DNA of 64,000 bases. It comes from Aradus depressus. Taxonomy: Eukaryota > Arthropoda > Insecta > Hemiptera > Aradidae. A model generated the notes under the pieces. That model was not told the origin of the DNA and made no database searches. It saw only the letters and a list, made by a program, of their open reading frames with translations. Location: positions 45,463,087 through 45,527,086 of the forward strand of contig OY759216.1 of assembly GCA_963662175.1 (NCBI GenBank). The letters run 5' to 3'. The first letter of the stretch is position 1. Every line of letters starts with the position of its first letter. The position numbers and the translations under genes are program-made. Positions 10,942 to 25,900 of this stretch are shown here, in pieces.

Positions 10942-13900
10942 TTAGTAGCAAGAATGTGGTTTGAAGTTGACTTCTTCCGTCAAAACAGGTGGAGCCTCTG
11001 CTTTGAAGACTATCTTCCCGCTGTTTAGTTTGATATCCATTCTGGACTTATTTCTGCACTTCCTGTGCTCAAATACGTCACCCATGGCTAAAATGTTAAG
11101 AAACACAAACTATTAGTAGGTTCAGTCCAATTAATTATTTTCCACTAGTTTTTCTTTTATTTTGTATCCACGTATAGGTTCCCTTGAGTACTATCAATAA
11201 AAGTATTATACAATTGGCTAAATAGTTTTGACACAGGAGGATGTTTACAGCAGACTCTAAAAATAAGAATTATTTCTTAAGAAAAGCACTATTATTTGAA
11301 TAGTATTTTTAATGTATTTTTTAAATATTCGCTTTTAATTCATATATTTCTGCTAAGTAGGCCTGAAACAGGTTCATTTAATCGTTTTTGTGATGTACTA
11401 TTCCAACAATGTTGGAACAATGCCACCTTCATTTAATATTTTATTGGTCATTTTATTAGAAACGAAAGTCAATACTTTCTTTCTGCCCAGTGTCAACAAA
11501 ATAACAAAAGGATACAATAATGATATCAATAAACAGTTATGTACATAATATAAAACAATAAACTAGACTGCTTTATAATGCTTGTGTTCTTATATTTGTG
11601 TGAAATAAATAAGTTGTACCTTGTATTGAATGAATAGTGATGAGAATGGTTTGGTGTTCGTTTTAAGAATTCTAAAATATCGATTATAGACATATTAGTT
11701 TTAAAGCACTTTTGGAACGGAAGATACAATTATTATAATTAGTTATTGTGACCGGGCTTTAACTACGAAGTCATATCGCGCTCTTTCGTCGATCTGGTTG
11801 ACATGAGCTTGATTGTGGGAGTCCTACATTTCGCATATTTTTATTCATCTAGGGAAGGTTTTTTTTTAACGAGTTCCTGTCATCGCACAGGCTCGGGATC
11901 ATCGCTTAACGTCCAACCCGAAGGACGGCGTCCTTCCCAACGGTGAAACCTCAATTTTGAGCTCAGTAAGCAAGCACGCTACCTCTGAGGTACCTGCGCC
12001 GTCTATTGCATCTTATATACAAGTATGACTTCGATTTTTAGGAGATATTTCAGTTTAAAGAATATGTGTAGTATAGATAAAATTTTCAATTTCGGTTTTA
12101 AATTGTTATAAGCTACCTAGGTTTGATTTCATCTGGAAAGCAATTGAACATTTTCGAAGCTGCCAACATTTGGTAGCTATCCTGGTCTGAGTTCGTTTTA
12201 TCACTAACAAAAAATTTGAATAACAAAACAAATGAATGAGAGCCAATGGAAAAATAGGGAAGAACATCCATTTGTAGTTAGTCACATTTATTAGAAGTTA
12301 TCCTTAGATAACTTCTAAAATAAAATAACGTACGTTTGTATCTCTTCATAGGATGAGACTCGCCGCTGAAAAGTTTGTCGAGCTCCGCGTCCACCGTAGA
12401 CTGGTAGTCTTCGTAGTACTCTCCGAGGTAGTCAAGACCCTCTTCGTCGGTGTCCTTCCCCTCAGCCTCATCACCCAGCTGGTCCTTAAGCAACTTCAGC
12501 TTCAGTTTCACGAAATCTATTATAGCCATCGCTAGAAAAATATAATTAGAGATACATCATAGAAGGGTTTCCTGGACCAACATTAATAATAAAATAACTG
12601 AAAATAAAATTTTCAAACCATTTTATAAACATACTTTTATAATACTTTTTGGGTAGTGTAAGGAAATTATTAATTCATAAGAGTATGTAATAACTTATTA
12701 CAGCATCACCATTTATTTTTTGCCTTAATAGCAATTACAAATATTTTTACATCGTATTATATGTATATATATATAATCTATATACAGTCAAAACCTTGTA
12801 TAACGACGTCGGGTTTAACGACGTACCGTCTATAACGACGAAATTCCGAGAAAAAGTGATTATAAGGCCCAGATTTTCCTATCACCTTGGAGGTCGTTTT
12901 TAATTGCTATTTTTTGAGAAGTCAAAAATAAATAGAATGATCCTATAATATATTATTTATAAACTTTTGTATTGTAATAAATTGTAATGCATATAAAATG
13001 AGTCGATATCAATAGTCGTCTTACTCAGGGACTTCTGAATCCTAATACTAAATTCCCTGTTGTTACTATCGTTACGTCGACAGTTATTAGGATTTTTGGG
13101 CTAAAGCCCCCCTAGATTTATTGGGAGGGCTGGTGTGTTCACCGAAGTACGTAAACATTCAATGATCTTATCCCTTCCCTGTTAACTCTACTGGAGTCCT
13201 ACACAAGGTAGGGGTCTTTAACGAGTACCTGACATCGTACATGCTCGGGACCATCCCTTAACGTCCCATCCCAAGGACAGCATGCTCAAGATTTTTATTT
13301 CCCATATAAAAAAACATAACAACCTCCAGTAGGCTAGTGCTCTATTCAATTAATTGTTTAAATTATACAAAGTATATTTTATATTGTATTTTGAGTCACT
13401 TCTGTAATTTTTTTCCGTTAAATCGATATTTTGGGTTTACTTTGGTCCTCAAAGCAACATTTTTTTTTTAAATTTTAATTTGGAAAATTATCGAAAAATG
13501 AGAAATACGAGTATAGCCTAAGAAGGAAACCTTACAAATCACTTATAAACTCCGTTACAACATTAATAATAAGAAGAATATTTATTTCCGCTAAACCATA
13601 AATAAAGGGTCCTCAAAGCATCAAAGCCGCTTGTTATCCTCCAACGATGAGGTCGGGCAACACTACCGCCTCCTCAGACAGGAGATCCCGCGACCAACTT
13701 CGTTCCTGTTATGGAGGATTACCTGGATATATATATATACTACATAATAAAATATCAGATATTTACGCTCAACAAATCGCTCTTCCTCCGATTCTTCCGC
13801 CTCTTCGTCAGGAGAAGACTCATGAACATCTGGAATTCCTGACTTTGACGTTCCTCCAGACTTCTTCGTCTTACGTTCCTCTAGAATCTTCTTTTCTTGT

Positions 13901-16900
13901 TCTTCTGTTGCTCTCTGGAGAGCCTCAGGATCATGTTTTGCTGCATCTTCTTCCGTTGAGTACTCTACAGACCCATCATCGTTTTCGTAGCTGATTCTAT
14001 GATATATACCTTGTTCTTCACCCACTAATTTCTCCTCCCGTTGGTACAGTGGAGTATCAATATTTACAATTGACATGATACTTTTCAACTGTACTGATAT
14101 TACTTTCAGCTGGTTTATAACTCTTCGTATTTCCCCTCTCTCTGTTTTCATAATCTTCACTGTGTCATGTATATCGTCTAATTCTCCTAACAGTTCTTCT
14201 TCTTCTTTGACATACCTAAAACAAGAATACAAGGACTGTTCAGTGGTTTCAGTGCTTTTCTTTTTTTTTTTGGAAAATATTCGAAAAATGAGAAATACGA
14301 GTATAGCCCAAAGAGAAGGAAACCTTACAAATCACTAAACTCCGTTACAAATTTAATAATTGGGTTGAACCATAAAATGGTAATTGTGTGTAAATGGATA
14401 CATCATAAGAGTTTGTACATGAAAATAGTTTATAAAATACATAAAACAACCGATATTAAATCTTAGAATACTAACACATAACTATGAGATAAAACATAAT
14501 ATTTGAATAAATAATAAATAAAGGAAGATACATGAATATCAAATTCATAGTATTGTGGGTGCTATTGATATTTTAATTATAAATATATTTCTATACATAA
14601 ATCTTTTTTCAGGACGATATTTCATGGCGATCGATGGGCTTCTTTCTCTGATCAGAAATTCAATAAGGAGTTTTAAACCAAATTTCATGTTTTCCGACCT
14701 CCTGATTCTAGAATAAATAAAACAAACATCTGTTCGCGTGCTTGGGAACACCATAACAACCGATAGAATGAATATATTGATACCAAATTTTATAAGTGTA
14801 CCCAGAACCCTCTAAGGACGACACATATTGATTTTCAGCCAAATCGGCCAAAGAGAAGGGGGGATTAGGAGGGAGCCTTAACACAAATTGCCGTTGTAAT
14901 GAATGTATTGACATGAAATTTCATATGTAAGTTCAAAGCCCTATAAGGACGACACCCAACTATTTTCAGCAGAATCAGCAGAAGATGATGAGGGTCTCAA
15001 CTCACATATTCTAATAGCTGCTGATGTAATGAATGTCTGGATATAATTCAAATATCGAGTTTTTGGCCAAACGCTTCTGGCAGACTGGAGGGAGATAATG
15101 TACACTACCAACTTTGTCAACAGTTCTCGTTACTTATCGAAATATTGGTGTTTATGGAAAGAACTCATTATAAAAAATAAGTTTCAAAGTTTAACAATTT
15201 GATACAAAATAATTACAAAGGAAATTTGTTGTACGTTACAATATTCTATATCATTCATATATTTAAAAAATAAAGATAGGACATTTCATGTGGCTTCTAA
15301 CACAGTAGTAACTTATAATAACCTAATCAAATGGCAGTTTAAGAAAATAAATAAATACAATAATAATACATACGGCCGAGTAGTATCAGTTATAGAATGA
15401 TCAACATATTCCATCATAGCTTCAATGTGAGTTCTTCTCATGTGCTCTGTATCTCTCCAGATTTTATTTATTTGCAAAGTTCTAAGTAAATCAAACTTGT
15501 CCTTGAAAACTTTTTCAACTCTAAAAAAAAAATACATTGATAAAAAGGGATTAGAACCTAATGATACATTTCTATAACAGATCGTGGAGATCTAATTGGA
15601 ACCAGCGAGCAAAGTGAGAGGAAGAATCTGTTAATAGTTAGTTATTGTGACTCATGTCCGGACTTTAACTATGAGATCATATCGCCTACTACCAGAGCGC
15701 TCTTTCGTCGCTCTGGTGGACATGAGCCCGAATCTACTATGGGAGTCCTAAATTTTATTTATTGAGGCTTAGTTACCTTAGGGTTTATCCAGGTTTAGTT
15801 AACTAGAGTCTGAGAAACAATAAAAAAAAGAAGAGGCCTCACCCACATAAACACACGGTTGAAATGAAACTTCTTTTGTCTTCATTAACCATGCGAATTA
15901 AATAAACAAATATATATATATATAGTATATATGTATGTATAGTATAAATATAGAGGGCGCCGGTAGCTCAGTGGTATGCGTGCTTGTCTTCTGAGCTCAA
16001 GATCGTGGGTTCGAAACCCGACCGAGGCCCTTAGTTTATTTTATCTGGGAGGTAAAATAAACTTGAGCACAGCGTCCTTCGGATGGAACGTTAAGCGATG
16101 GTCCCGAGCCTGTACGATGTCAGGTATTCGTTAAAGACCCCTGGCCAAGATGAATAAAAATTTAGGACTCCCACAGTAGAGTCGGGCTAATGTCCACCAG
16201 AGTGACGAAAGAGCGCTCTGATAGTAGGCGATATGACTTCGTAGTTAAAGCCCGGGCATGAGTCATAAAACCTAACCTATGTATATAATATACATTTTGT
16301 ATATATACATTGTTATATATATACACATTTACTTTTGTCTCGCACGGAATCGTCGAACACGTTTCGTTGAAGTTTTGGGGATTTTTAACTATTTAACACT
16401 AACAGAACAAAACTAAACGTATTAAATCAATAATCAAAGGTATTAGGGACTCGGCCGGGTTCCAAACCCGCGATCCTGGTAAGCATGGCACCTCTCTGAC
16501 ACCAACCCCTCCTTTGCTGGTGTTGTTCCCGTATGTATCAAAGAAATAAATGTGTCCTTCGCGTTCGCTAGCGCTCGCTTGGTCCAATGAGCTTTGAACC
16601 TAGTTTGTACTATGTTAAACCTACTTGGGATAAGCATCTTCAATATTAAGCACTAGAACTTCTCTGGCGATGTTGTTCAACGTCCTTGTATCTCGCTCGA
16701 TAACTTGTTCCATCTTTACAATTTCCGGATCAGGTGGGTCGGGTGGAGGATCGTAGAACAGTCCAAAATGTTCACCCTATTTAACCATATCTATTTTAGT
16801 CCACCGTTTTTTTCTATTTCAATAGATAAAATCGTGTTAGAGTAACTATTCGAGTTGAGATACGTGGACATATTGTGGAAACTTCAAATATTGTCTATTT

Positions 16901-19900
16901 CACAAAATTATTTTCCACGAACTACCATTTTCGGCATTACACCATTGTCTAGTTTAGTTATTAGCTCAGACGTTTGCTGAGTGCGAACCGGTCTTATAGG
17001 TAGGTACATCAGGTAGCAATTGGAATTTGAACTAGAAAATTCCAACCTCTTTACTTAACTGATGTACCTAAAAGAATGGTTCGCAGTCAGCAATCTTGTC
17101 TAACTAAACCTGAAGATTGTGTTATGCCGGTAGTTTATATACAATTGTTTTGTGTAATACATAATATTTCAGAAAATAAGTTCGTTTTATTTATTTCAGT
17201 ATAATGGTTGACTCACCACTAGATAGAATCTTAGGCATGTCACTTATTATAACAGTCTGTCATCAACATGTCTCCTGGTAAGTACCAGACTCTAAGTTGT
17301 CTCATGTTTTCCAGTTTCCAAATTTCTTTCGTGACCATTGCACCATTCTGCCCCCAGACAAAGCTTCCACAATTGCAAGATCAGTTACGTGTTTGTCCAA
17401 TTATCAATGATCCTAGGTCAATATTTGATTTCAATGAGAACTTTCCTAGTTTAGCAAAGAAGAATTGATAGAAAGTCCCTCTTGGCTATGTTTGTGGCTT
17501 TTATATTTTCTTATATTTATATTTTATTTATACAGTCCACTTAATTAGCTTGCTACCAGTATTAAATGTATTTTTTTGTATGCATTCGTTTTGCGACGAA
17601 CCAGTAAAATACTGCATGCGCTCAGTTCTTGGATTCCAATCCCAAAGCGTTATACAATATTCATTTACACGTCTGATAGTATTGTGTTGGGTATACCAAT
17701 AAATAAATATGTATGATCATTCTGATTTTATAAATAAATAAAGAATGCACCAGGAAAATACTTACAGGAAAATTACCCATTTGCTCTTTAAGTTGCTTCA
17801 ACTGATTCAACATTCCTTCCAATCGCTTCACATCTTTCACTTCCTGGCGGTGATTTTTGTTCAGTTCTTTCGACTTTTTCTTACACTTCTCTAGCGTCGA
17901 ATGAGCTTCTTCAGTTGCTAACTGTCCCAACTGAAGAACTTTTAGCATAATTTCCGACTGAATAATTGCATCTTTTTTTAAAACTGAAAGAACCTCTTCG
18001 TAATTAAATGAATCCTTGAAAAGTAAAAAATAATGAATATACATTTTTGAAAGAAGTTACGTTTTAATTTTTGAATATATCACATTTAATTAATTAAATT
18101 TCAGAGCTTTTAATTATTTAAATGCATACCACCAATTTAAAAGAGAAACTGGTGATAACATTTATTCCAGAATAATAATACATATATAATAATACAAATC
18201 ATCATACTAAATTTCGTGTTGCACATCGACAGTTATTATCCCTCTTCTGATCTCCCCTTAAGCCGATCTGGCTCAAATTGGTAGATATGGTCCTTCTGGG
18301 ATGTACACATAAACTTTTATGTGGATACATTCATTATTTAGTTTTTTTCTCCCTAAAACCCCTTTTTTCTATGATCCATTCGACTGAAAATTGATATGTG
18401 TCATCCTTATAGTGTTTTAGATACCTATACTACTCATTTTTTTTTTTTTTTTTTTGCCTTATGTACGATTTATATTAGCCATGTCTCTTTATAAAGATGT
18501 TATCTAGTTAATTACAACATCCATGGTCTCGGAAGGGAGTTCTATTTACGAAATAAAACTCACTCCCGGACGGGATTCAAACCCGCAAACCATGGTGAGA
18601 CCATGCGACCAAAGCCCGCACGGCCACCATGGCTCCCTGATACACTCATTGTATCGTTAGTTTTTGTGTTAAACCCCTCCTTCCCTTTTACTGAAAATCA
18701 ATAGGTCCTTATGGGGTTATAAAATGTTGTTTCTATACTTGCATCCCATACACTGGGGATCAAAAAACATAAAAATTCCGGTAAAAACTCAACATCGAAT
18801 ATTTGACTTCCTGGGGCTGTGAAAGAAACCCTCCTAATATAGGTGGAATAAAAATAAATAAAAAGAAACATAATACCAAGTGCCAAATTATTACTTTTTG
18901 TTCGTTAAAATATAACAAATGATGAAAATTGTTAAAAAACAATTTAATATTGGACTTCTTTTAATTCGTCCCATATTGTAAGTTATCTGTGTTAATTTGA
19001 TCTTATTTATTATTAACAATTTTGTTTGTACCTTGCACCCACCCGTCCGTCGTGTATCGAGTGACCTCAAGATCAGAGTGGAGCTATGACTGGTTGGAGA
19101 CACCGTCGTCCCAACCCTTCACCCTGTTTTCTTCCCTATGTTAACTTGATCGACTTACCTTTTGCAATATCCCTTTAATCTTCTTGTAACTCTCATGTAT
19201 AATGCGAGCAGCGTCCCTCTTGGTTTTGATGCACTCCACCTCAGCTGCTATCTGTTCGCAGTATTCTCTGTGTGGGTCCACCTGCGGCTCCTCTTTTTGA
19301 GAAGTAATTACAACTTTTTTCTGAAAATTTAACACATTCATTTGAAATTTCAGTTATGCAACAGCATTTTTTAAAATTTAATATTTAAGTACTTAATTAT
19401 GATTTTAGTAAAAAAAAAAATAATATAAATAATTACCCTTATATCATAAAGTTTCTTCCTTTTGTCATTAATCTCATAAAATAAAATATCTATTTCTTTT
19501 CTTCTTCGGAAAATCATTTGTTCTAAGCTTTCTTCAATTTTCTGTTACAATACATATAAACATATGTAAACATATAAATATTTAGTGAAAAAAAGATTTA
19601 ATATTTGCTTAATACAGGATGGCGTAAGGGAATCGATGAAACTTTGTTTAAACAAATAGAATCTATGAGTGGAACATTTGAGAACTTCAGAGATTTATGC
19701 GAGGGCTCTATGGTCAATATAAATCCCCACAGACTAAAAGAAATGTCGCTTTTGTCTCAGAATATTAAAATTATATATTTTCGGGAGGTATATGGTGTAC
19801 AAAAAAATGGATAATTATAAATTATTAAATTAAAAAAATTAGAGTATCAACAAAAATATTAAAATAAAATAAAAAATCGTATAGACTATAAGAGTAACAT

Positions 19901-22900
19901 AGTAAACATAATTATTATCTAAAAAAAATTAACATTTATGTTCCTTTCATATAGTAGATGAAGGGAAAAATATTTAAAAACTAAATTTTTTTATGTGAAG
20001 TTGATTTTCTGTATTCGTTACTCCTCCTCAAGGATGAGTGAACCTGCTAGTTTTTAATGTGAGTAAAATATAATACAGCATAGTTAATGGCTTTTAATTA
20101 CATTACTCATAGTAAATCTAACAGACTCCGCGCCCCAATGTCTATGAAGGTATCACTATAATAAACAGACTCCGCACCCCAATGTCTATGAAGGTATCAC
20201 TATAATAAACAGACTCCGCACCCCAATGTCTATGAAGGTATCACTATAATAAACAGACTCCGCGCCCCAATGTCTATGAAGGTATCACTATAATAAACAT
20301 AACATATCTGCGTACATCAGGAGTTTGGGTTCTACAGATGAGGTGTGCCTCCCGGTCTTGTTTGAGGATGTCCATAACAGCGTCCGAATCTAACAGACTC
20401 CGCACCCCAATGTCTATGAAGGTATCACTATAATAAACATAACATATCTGCGTACATCAGGAGTTTGGGTTCTACAGATAAGGTGTGCCTCCCGGTCTTG
20501 TTTGAGGATGTCCATAACAGCGTCCGAATCTAACAGACTCCGCACCCCAATGTCTATGAAGGTATCACTATAATAAACATAACATATCTGCGTACATCAG
20601 GAGTTTGGGTTCTACAGATGAGGTGTGCCTCCCGGTCTTGTTTGAGGATGTCCATAACAGCGTCCGAATCTAACAGACTCCGCGCCCCAATGTCTATGAA
20701 GGTATCACTATAATAAACATAACATATCTGCGTACATCAGGAGTTTGGGTTCTACAGATGAGGTGTGCCTCCCGGTCTTGTTTGAGGATGTCCATAACAG
20801 CGTCCGAATCTAACAGACTCCGCACCCCAATGTCTATGAAGGTATCACTATAATAAACATAACATATCTGCGTACATCAGGAGTTTGGGTTCTACAGATA
20901 AGGTGTGCCTCCCGGTCTTGTTTGAGGATGTCCATAACAGCGTCCGAATCTAACAGACTCCGCGCCCCAATGTCTATGAAGGTATCACTATAATAAACAT
21001 AACATATCTGCGTACATCAGGAGTTTGGGTTCTACAGATAAGGTGTGCCTCCCGGTCTTGTTTGAGGATGTCCATAACAGCGTCCGAATCTAACAGACTC
21101 CGCACCCCAATGTCTATGAAGGTATCACTATAATAAACATAACATATCTGCGTACATCAGGAGTTTGGGTTCTACAGATAAGGTGTGCCTCCCGGTCTTG
21201 TTTGAGGATGTCCATAACAGCGTCCGAATCTAACAGACTCCGCGCCCCAATGTCTATGAAGGTATCACTATAATAAACATAACATATCTGCGTACATCAG
21301 GAGTTTGGGTTCTACAGATGAGGTGTGCCTCCCGGTCTTGTTTGAGGATGTCCATAACAGCGTCCGAATCTAACAGACTCCGCGCCCCAATGTCTATGAA
21401 GGTATCACTATAATAAACATAACATATCTGCGTACATCAGGAGTTTGGGTTCTACAGATAAGGTGTGCCTCCCGGTCTTGTTTGAGGATGTCCATAACAG
21501 CGTCCGAATCTAACAGACTCCGCACCCCAATGTCTATGAAGGTATCACTATAATAAACATAACATATCTGCGTACATCAGGAGTTTGGGTTCTACAGATA
21601 AGGTGTGCCTCCCGGTCTTGTTTGAGGATGTCCATAACAGCGTCCGAATCTAACAGACTCCGCGCCCCAATGTCTATGAAGGTATCACTATAATAAACAT
21701 AACATATCTGCGTACATCAGGAGTTTGGGTTCTACAGATGAGGTGTGCCTCCCGGTCTTGTTTGAGGATGTCCATAACAGCGTCCGAATCTAACAGACTC
21801 CGCGCCCCAATGTCTATGAAGGTATCACTATAATAAACATAACATATCTGCGTACATCAGGAGTTTGGGTTCTACAGATAAGGTGTGCCTCCCGGTCTTG
21901 TTTGAGGATGTCCATAACAGCGTCCGAATCTAACAGACTCCGCGCCCCAATGTCTATGAAGGTATCACTATAATAAACATAACATATCTGCGTACATCAG
22001 GAGTTTGGGTTCTACAGATAAGGTGTGCCTCCCGGTCTTGTTTGAGGATGTCCATAACAGCGTCCGAATCTAACAGACTCCGCGCCCCAATGTCTATGAA
22101 GGTATCACTATAATAAACATAACATATCTGCGTACATCAGGAGTTTGGGTTCTACAGATAAGGTGTGCCTCCCGGTCTTGTTTGAGGATGTCCATAACAG
22201 CGTCCGAATCTAACAGACTCCGCGCCCCAATGTCTATGAAGGTATCACTATAATAAACATAACATATCTGCGTACATCAGGAGTTTGGGTTCTACAGATG
22301 AGGTGTGCCTCCCGGTCTTGTTTGAGGATGTCCATAACAGCGTCCGAATCTAACAGACTCCGCGCCCCAATGTCTATGAAGGTATCACTATAATAAACAT
22401 AACATATCTGCGTACATCAGGAGTTTGGGTTCTACAGATAAGGTGTGCCTCCCGGTCTTGTTTGAGGATGTCCATAACAGCGTCCGAATCTAACAGACTC
22501 CGCGCCCCAATGTCTATGAAGGTATCACTATAATAAACATAACATATCTGCGTACATCAGGAGTTTGGGTTCTACAGATAAGGTGTGCCTCCCGGTCTTG
22601 TTTGAGGATGTCCATAACAGCGTCCGAATCTAACAGACTCCGCACCCCAATGTCTATGAAGGTATCACTATAATAAACATAACATATCTGCGTACATCAG
22701 GAGTTTGGGTTCTACAGATAAGGTGTGCCTCCCGGTCTTGTTTGAGGATGTCCATAACAGCGTCCGAATCTAACAGACTCCGCACCCCAATGTCTATGAA
22801 GGTATCACTATAATAAACATAACATATCTGCGTACATCAGGAGTTTGGGTTCTACAGATAAGGTGTGCCTCCCGGTCTTGTTTGAGGATGTCCATAACAG

Positions 22901-25900
22901 CGTCCGAATCTAACAGACTCCGCGCCCCAATGTCTATGAAGGTATCACTATAATAAACATAACATATCTGCGTACATCAGGAGTTTGGGTTCTACAGATA
23001 AGGTGTGCCTCCCGGTCTTGTTTGAGGATGTCCATAACAGCGTCCGAATCTAACAGACTCCGCGCCCCAATGTCTATGAAGGTATCACTATAATAAACAT
23101 AACATATCTGCGTACATCAGGAGTTTGGGTTCTACAGATGAGGTGTGCCTCCCGGTCTTGTTTGAGGATGTCCATAACAGCGTCCGAATCTAACAGACTC
23201 CGCACCCCAATGTCTATGAAGGTATCACTATAATAAACATAACATATCTGCGTACATCAGGAGTTTGGGTTCTACAGATGAGGTGTGCCTCCCGGTCTTG
23301 TTTGAGGATGTCCATAACAGCGTCCGAATCTAACAGACTCCGCGCCCCAATGTCTATGAAGGTATCACTATAATAAACATAACATATCTGCGTACATCAG
23401 GAGTTTGGGTTCTACAGATAAGGTGTGCCTCCCGGTCTTGTTTGAGGATGTCCATAACAGCGTCCGAATCTAACAGACTCCGCGCCCCAATGTCTATGAG
23501 GGTATCACTATAATAAACATAACATATCTGCGTACATCAGGAGTTTGGGTTCTACAGATAAGGTGTGCCTCCCGGTCTTGTTTGAGGATGTCCATAACAG
23601 CGTCCGAATCTAACAGACTCCGCGCCCCAATGTCTATGAAGGTATCACTATAATAAACATAACATATCTGCGTACATCAGGAGTTTGGGTTCTACAGATG
23701 AGGTGTGCCTCCCGGTCTTGTTTGAGGATGTCCATAACAGCGTCCGAATCTAACAGACTCCGCGCCCCAATGTCTATGAAGGTATCACTATAATAAACAT
23801 AACATATCTGCGTACATCAGGAGTTTGGGTTCTACAGATAAGGTGTGCCTCCCGGTCTTGTTTGAGGATGTCCATAACAGCGTCCGAATCTAACAGACTC
23901 CGCACCCCAATGTCTATGAAGGTATCACTATAATAAACATAACATATCTGCGTACATCAGGAGTTTGGGTTCTACAGATAAGGTGTGCCTCCCGGTCTTG
24001 TTTGAGGATGTCCATAACAGCGTCCGAATCTAACAGACTCCGCGCCCCAATGTCTATGAAGGTATCACTATAATAAACATAACATATCTGCGTACATCAG
24101 GAGCTTGGGTTCTACAGATAAGGTGTGCCTCCCGGTCTTGTTTGAGGATGTCCATAACAGCGTCCGAATCTAACAGACTCCGCACCCCAATGTCTATGAA
24201 GGTATCACTATAATAAACATAACATATCTGCGTACATCAGGAGTTTGGGTTCTACAGATAAGGTGTGCCTCCCGGTCTTGTTTGAGGATGTCCATAACAG
24301 CGTCCGAATCTAACAGACTCCGCGCCCCAATGTCTATGAAGGTATCACTATAATAAACATAACATATCTGCGTACATCAGGAGTTTGGGTTCTACAGATA
24401 AGGTGTGCCTCCCGGTCTTGTTTGAGGATGTCCATAACAGCGTCCGAATCTAACAGACTCCGCGCCCCAATGTCTATGAAGGTATCACTATAATAAACAT
24501 AACATATCTGCGTACATCAGGAGTTTGGGTTCTACAGATGAGGTGTGCCTCCCGGTCTTGTTTGAGGATGTCCATAACAGCGTCCGAATCTAACAGACTC
24601 CGCACCCCAATGTCTATGAAGGTATCACTATAATAAACATAACATATCTGCGTACATCAGGAGTTTGGGTTCTACAGATGAGGTGTGCCTCCCGGTCTTG
24701 TTTGAGGATGTCCATAACAGCGTCCGAATCTAACAGACTCCGCGCCCCAATGTCTATGAAGGTATCACTATAATAAACATAACATATCTGCGTACATCAG
24801 GAGTTTGGGTTCTACAGATAAGGTGTGCCTCCCGGTCTTGTTTGAGGATGTCCATAACAGCGTCCGAATCTAACAGACTCCGCGCCCCAATGTCTATGAA
24901 GGTATCACTATAATAAACATAACATATCTGCGTACATCAGGAGTTTGGGTTCTACAGATAAGGTGTGCCTCCCGGTCTTGTTTGAGGATGTCCATAACAG
25001 CGTCCGAATCTAACAGACTCCGCGCCCCAATGTCTATGAAGGTATCACTATAATAAACATAACATATCTGCGTACATCAGGAGTTTGGGTTCTACAGATA
25101 AGGTGTGCCTCCCGGTCTTGTTTGAGGATGTCCATAACAGCGTCCGAATCTAACAGACTCCGCGCCCCAATGTCTATGAAGGTATCACTATAATAAACAT
25201 AACATATCTGCGTACATCAGGAGTTTGGGTTCTACAGATGAGGTGTGCCTCCCGGTCTTGTTTGAGGATGTCCATAACAGCGTCCGAATCTAACAGACTC
25301 CGCGCCCCAATGTCTATGAAGGTATCACTATAATAAACATAACATATCTGCGTACATCAGGAGTTTGGGTTCTACAGATAAGGTGTGCCTCCCGGTCTTG
25401 TTTGAGGATGTCCATAACAGCGTCCGAATCTAACAGACTCCGCACCCCAATGTCTATGAAGGTATCACTATAATAAACATAACATATCTGCGTACATCAG
25501 GAGTTTGGGTTCTACAGATGAGGTGTGCCTCCCGGTCTTGTTTGAGGATGTCCATAACAGCGTCCGAATCTAACAGACTCCGCGCCCCAATGTCTATGAA
25601 GGTATCACTATAATAAACATAACATATCTGCGTACATCAGGAGTTTGGGTTCTACAGATAAGGTGTGCCTCCCGGTCTTGTTTGAGGATGTCCATAACAG
25701 CGTCCGAATCTAACAGACTCCGCGCCCCAATGTCTATGAAGGTATCACTATAATAAACATAACATATCTGCGTACATCAGGAGTTTGGGTTCTACAGATA
25801 AGGTGTGCCTCCCGGTCTTGTTTGAGGATGTCCATAACAGCGTCCGAATCTAACAGACTCCGCGCCCCAATGTCTATGAAGGTATCACTATAATAAACAT

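Noticed and set aside
15955..16030. tRNA genes at the heads of the SINEs (also at 31086, 62560 and the complement at 30380-30451)
   Set aside because: A and B boxes are present, but every instance is followed by the same SINE body, copies are scattered and decayed, and a normal acceptor stem is not closed.
19605..19814. 69-codon plus-strand ORF in intron 2 of the ODAD3-like gene
   Set aside because: It has some charged, protein-like composition, but no splice partners, no homology I recognise, and is not needed to complete any gene.
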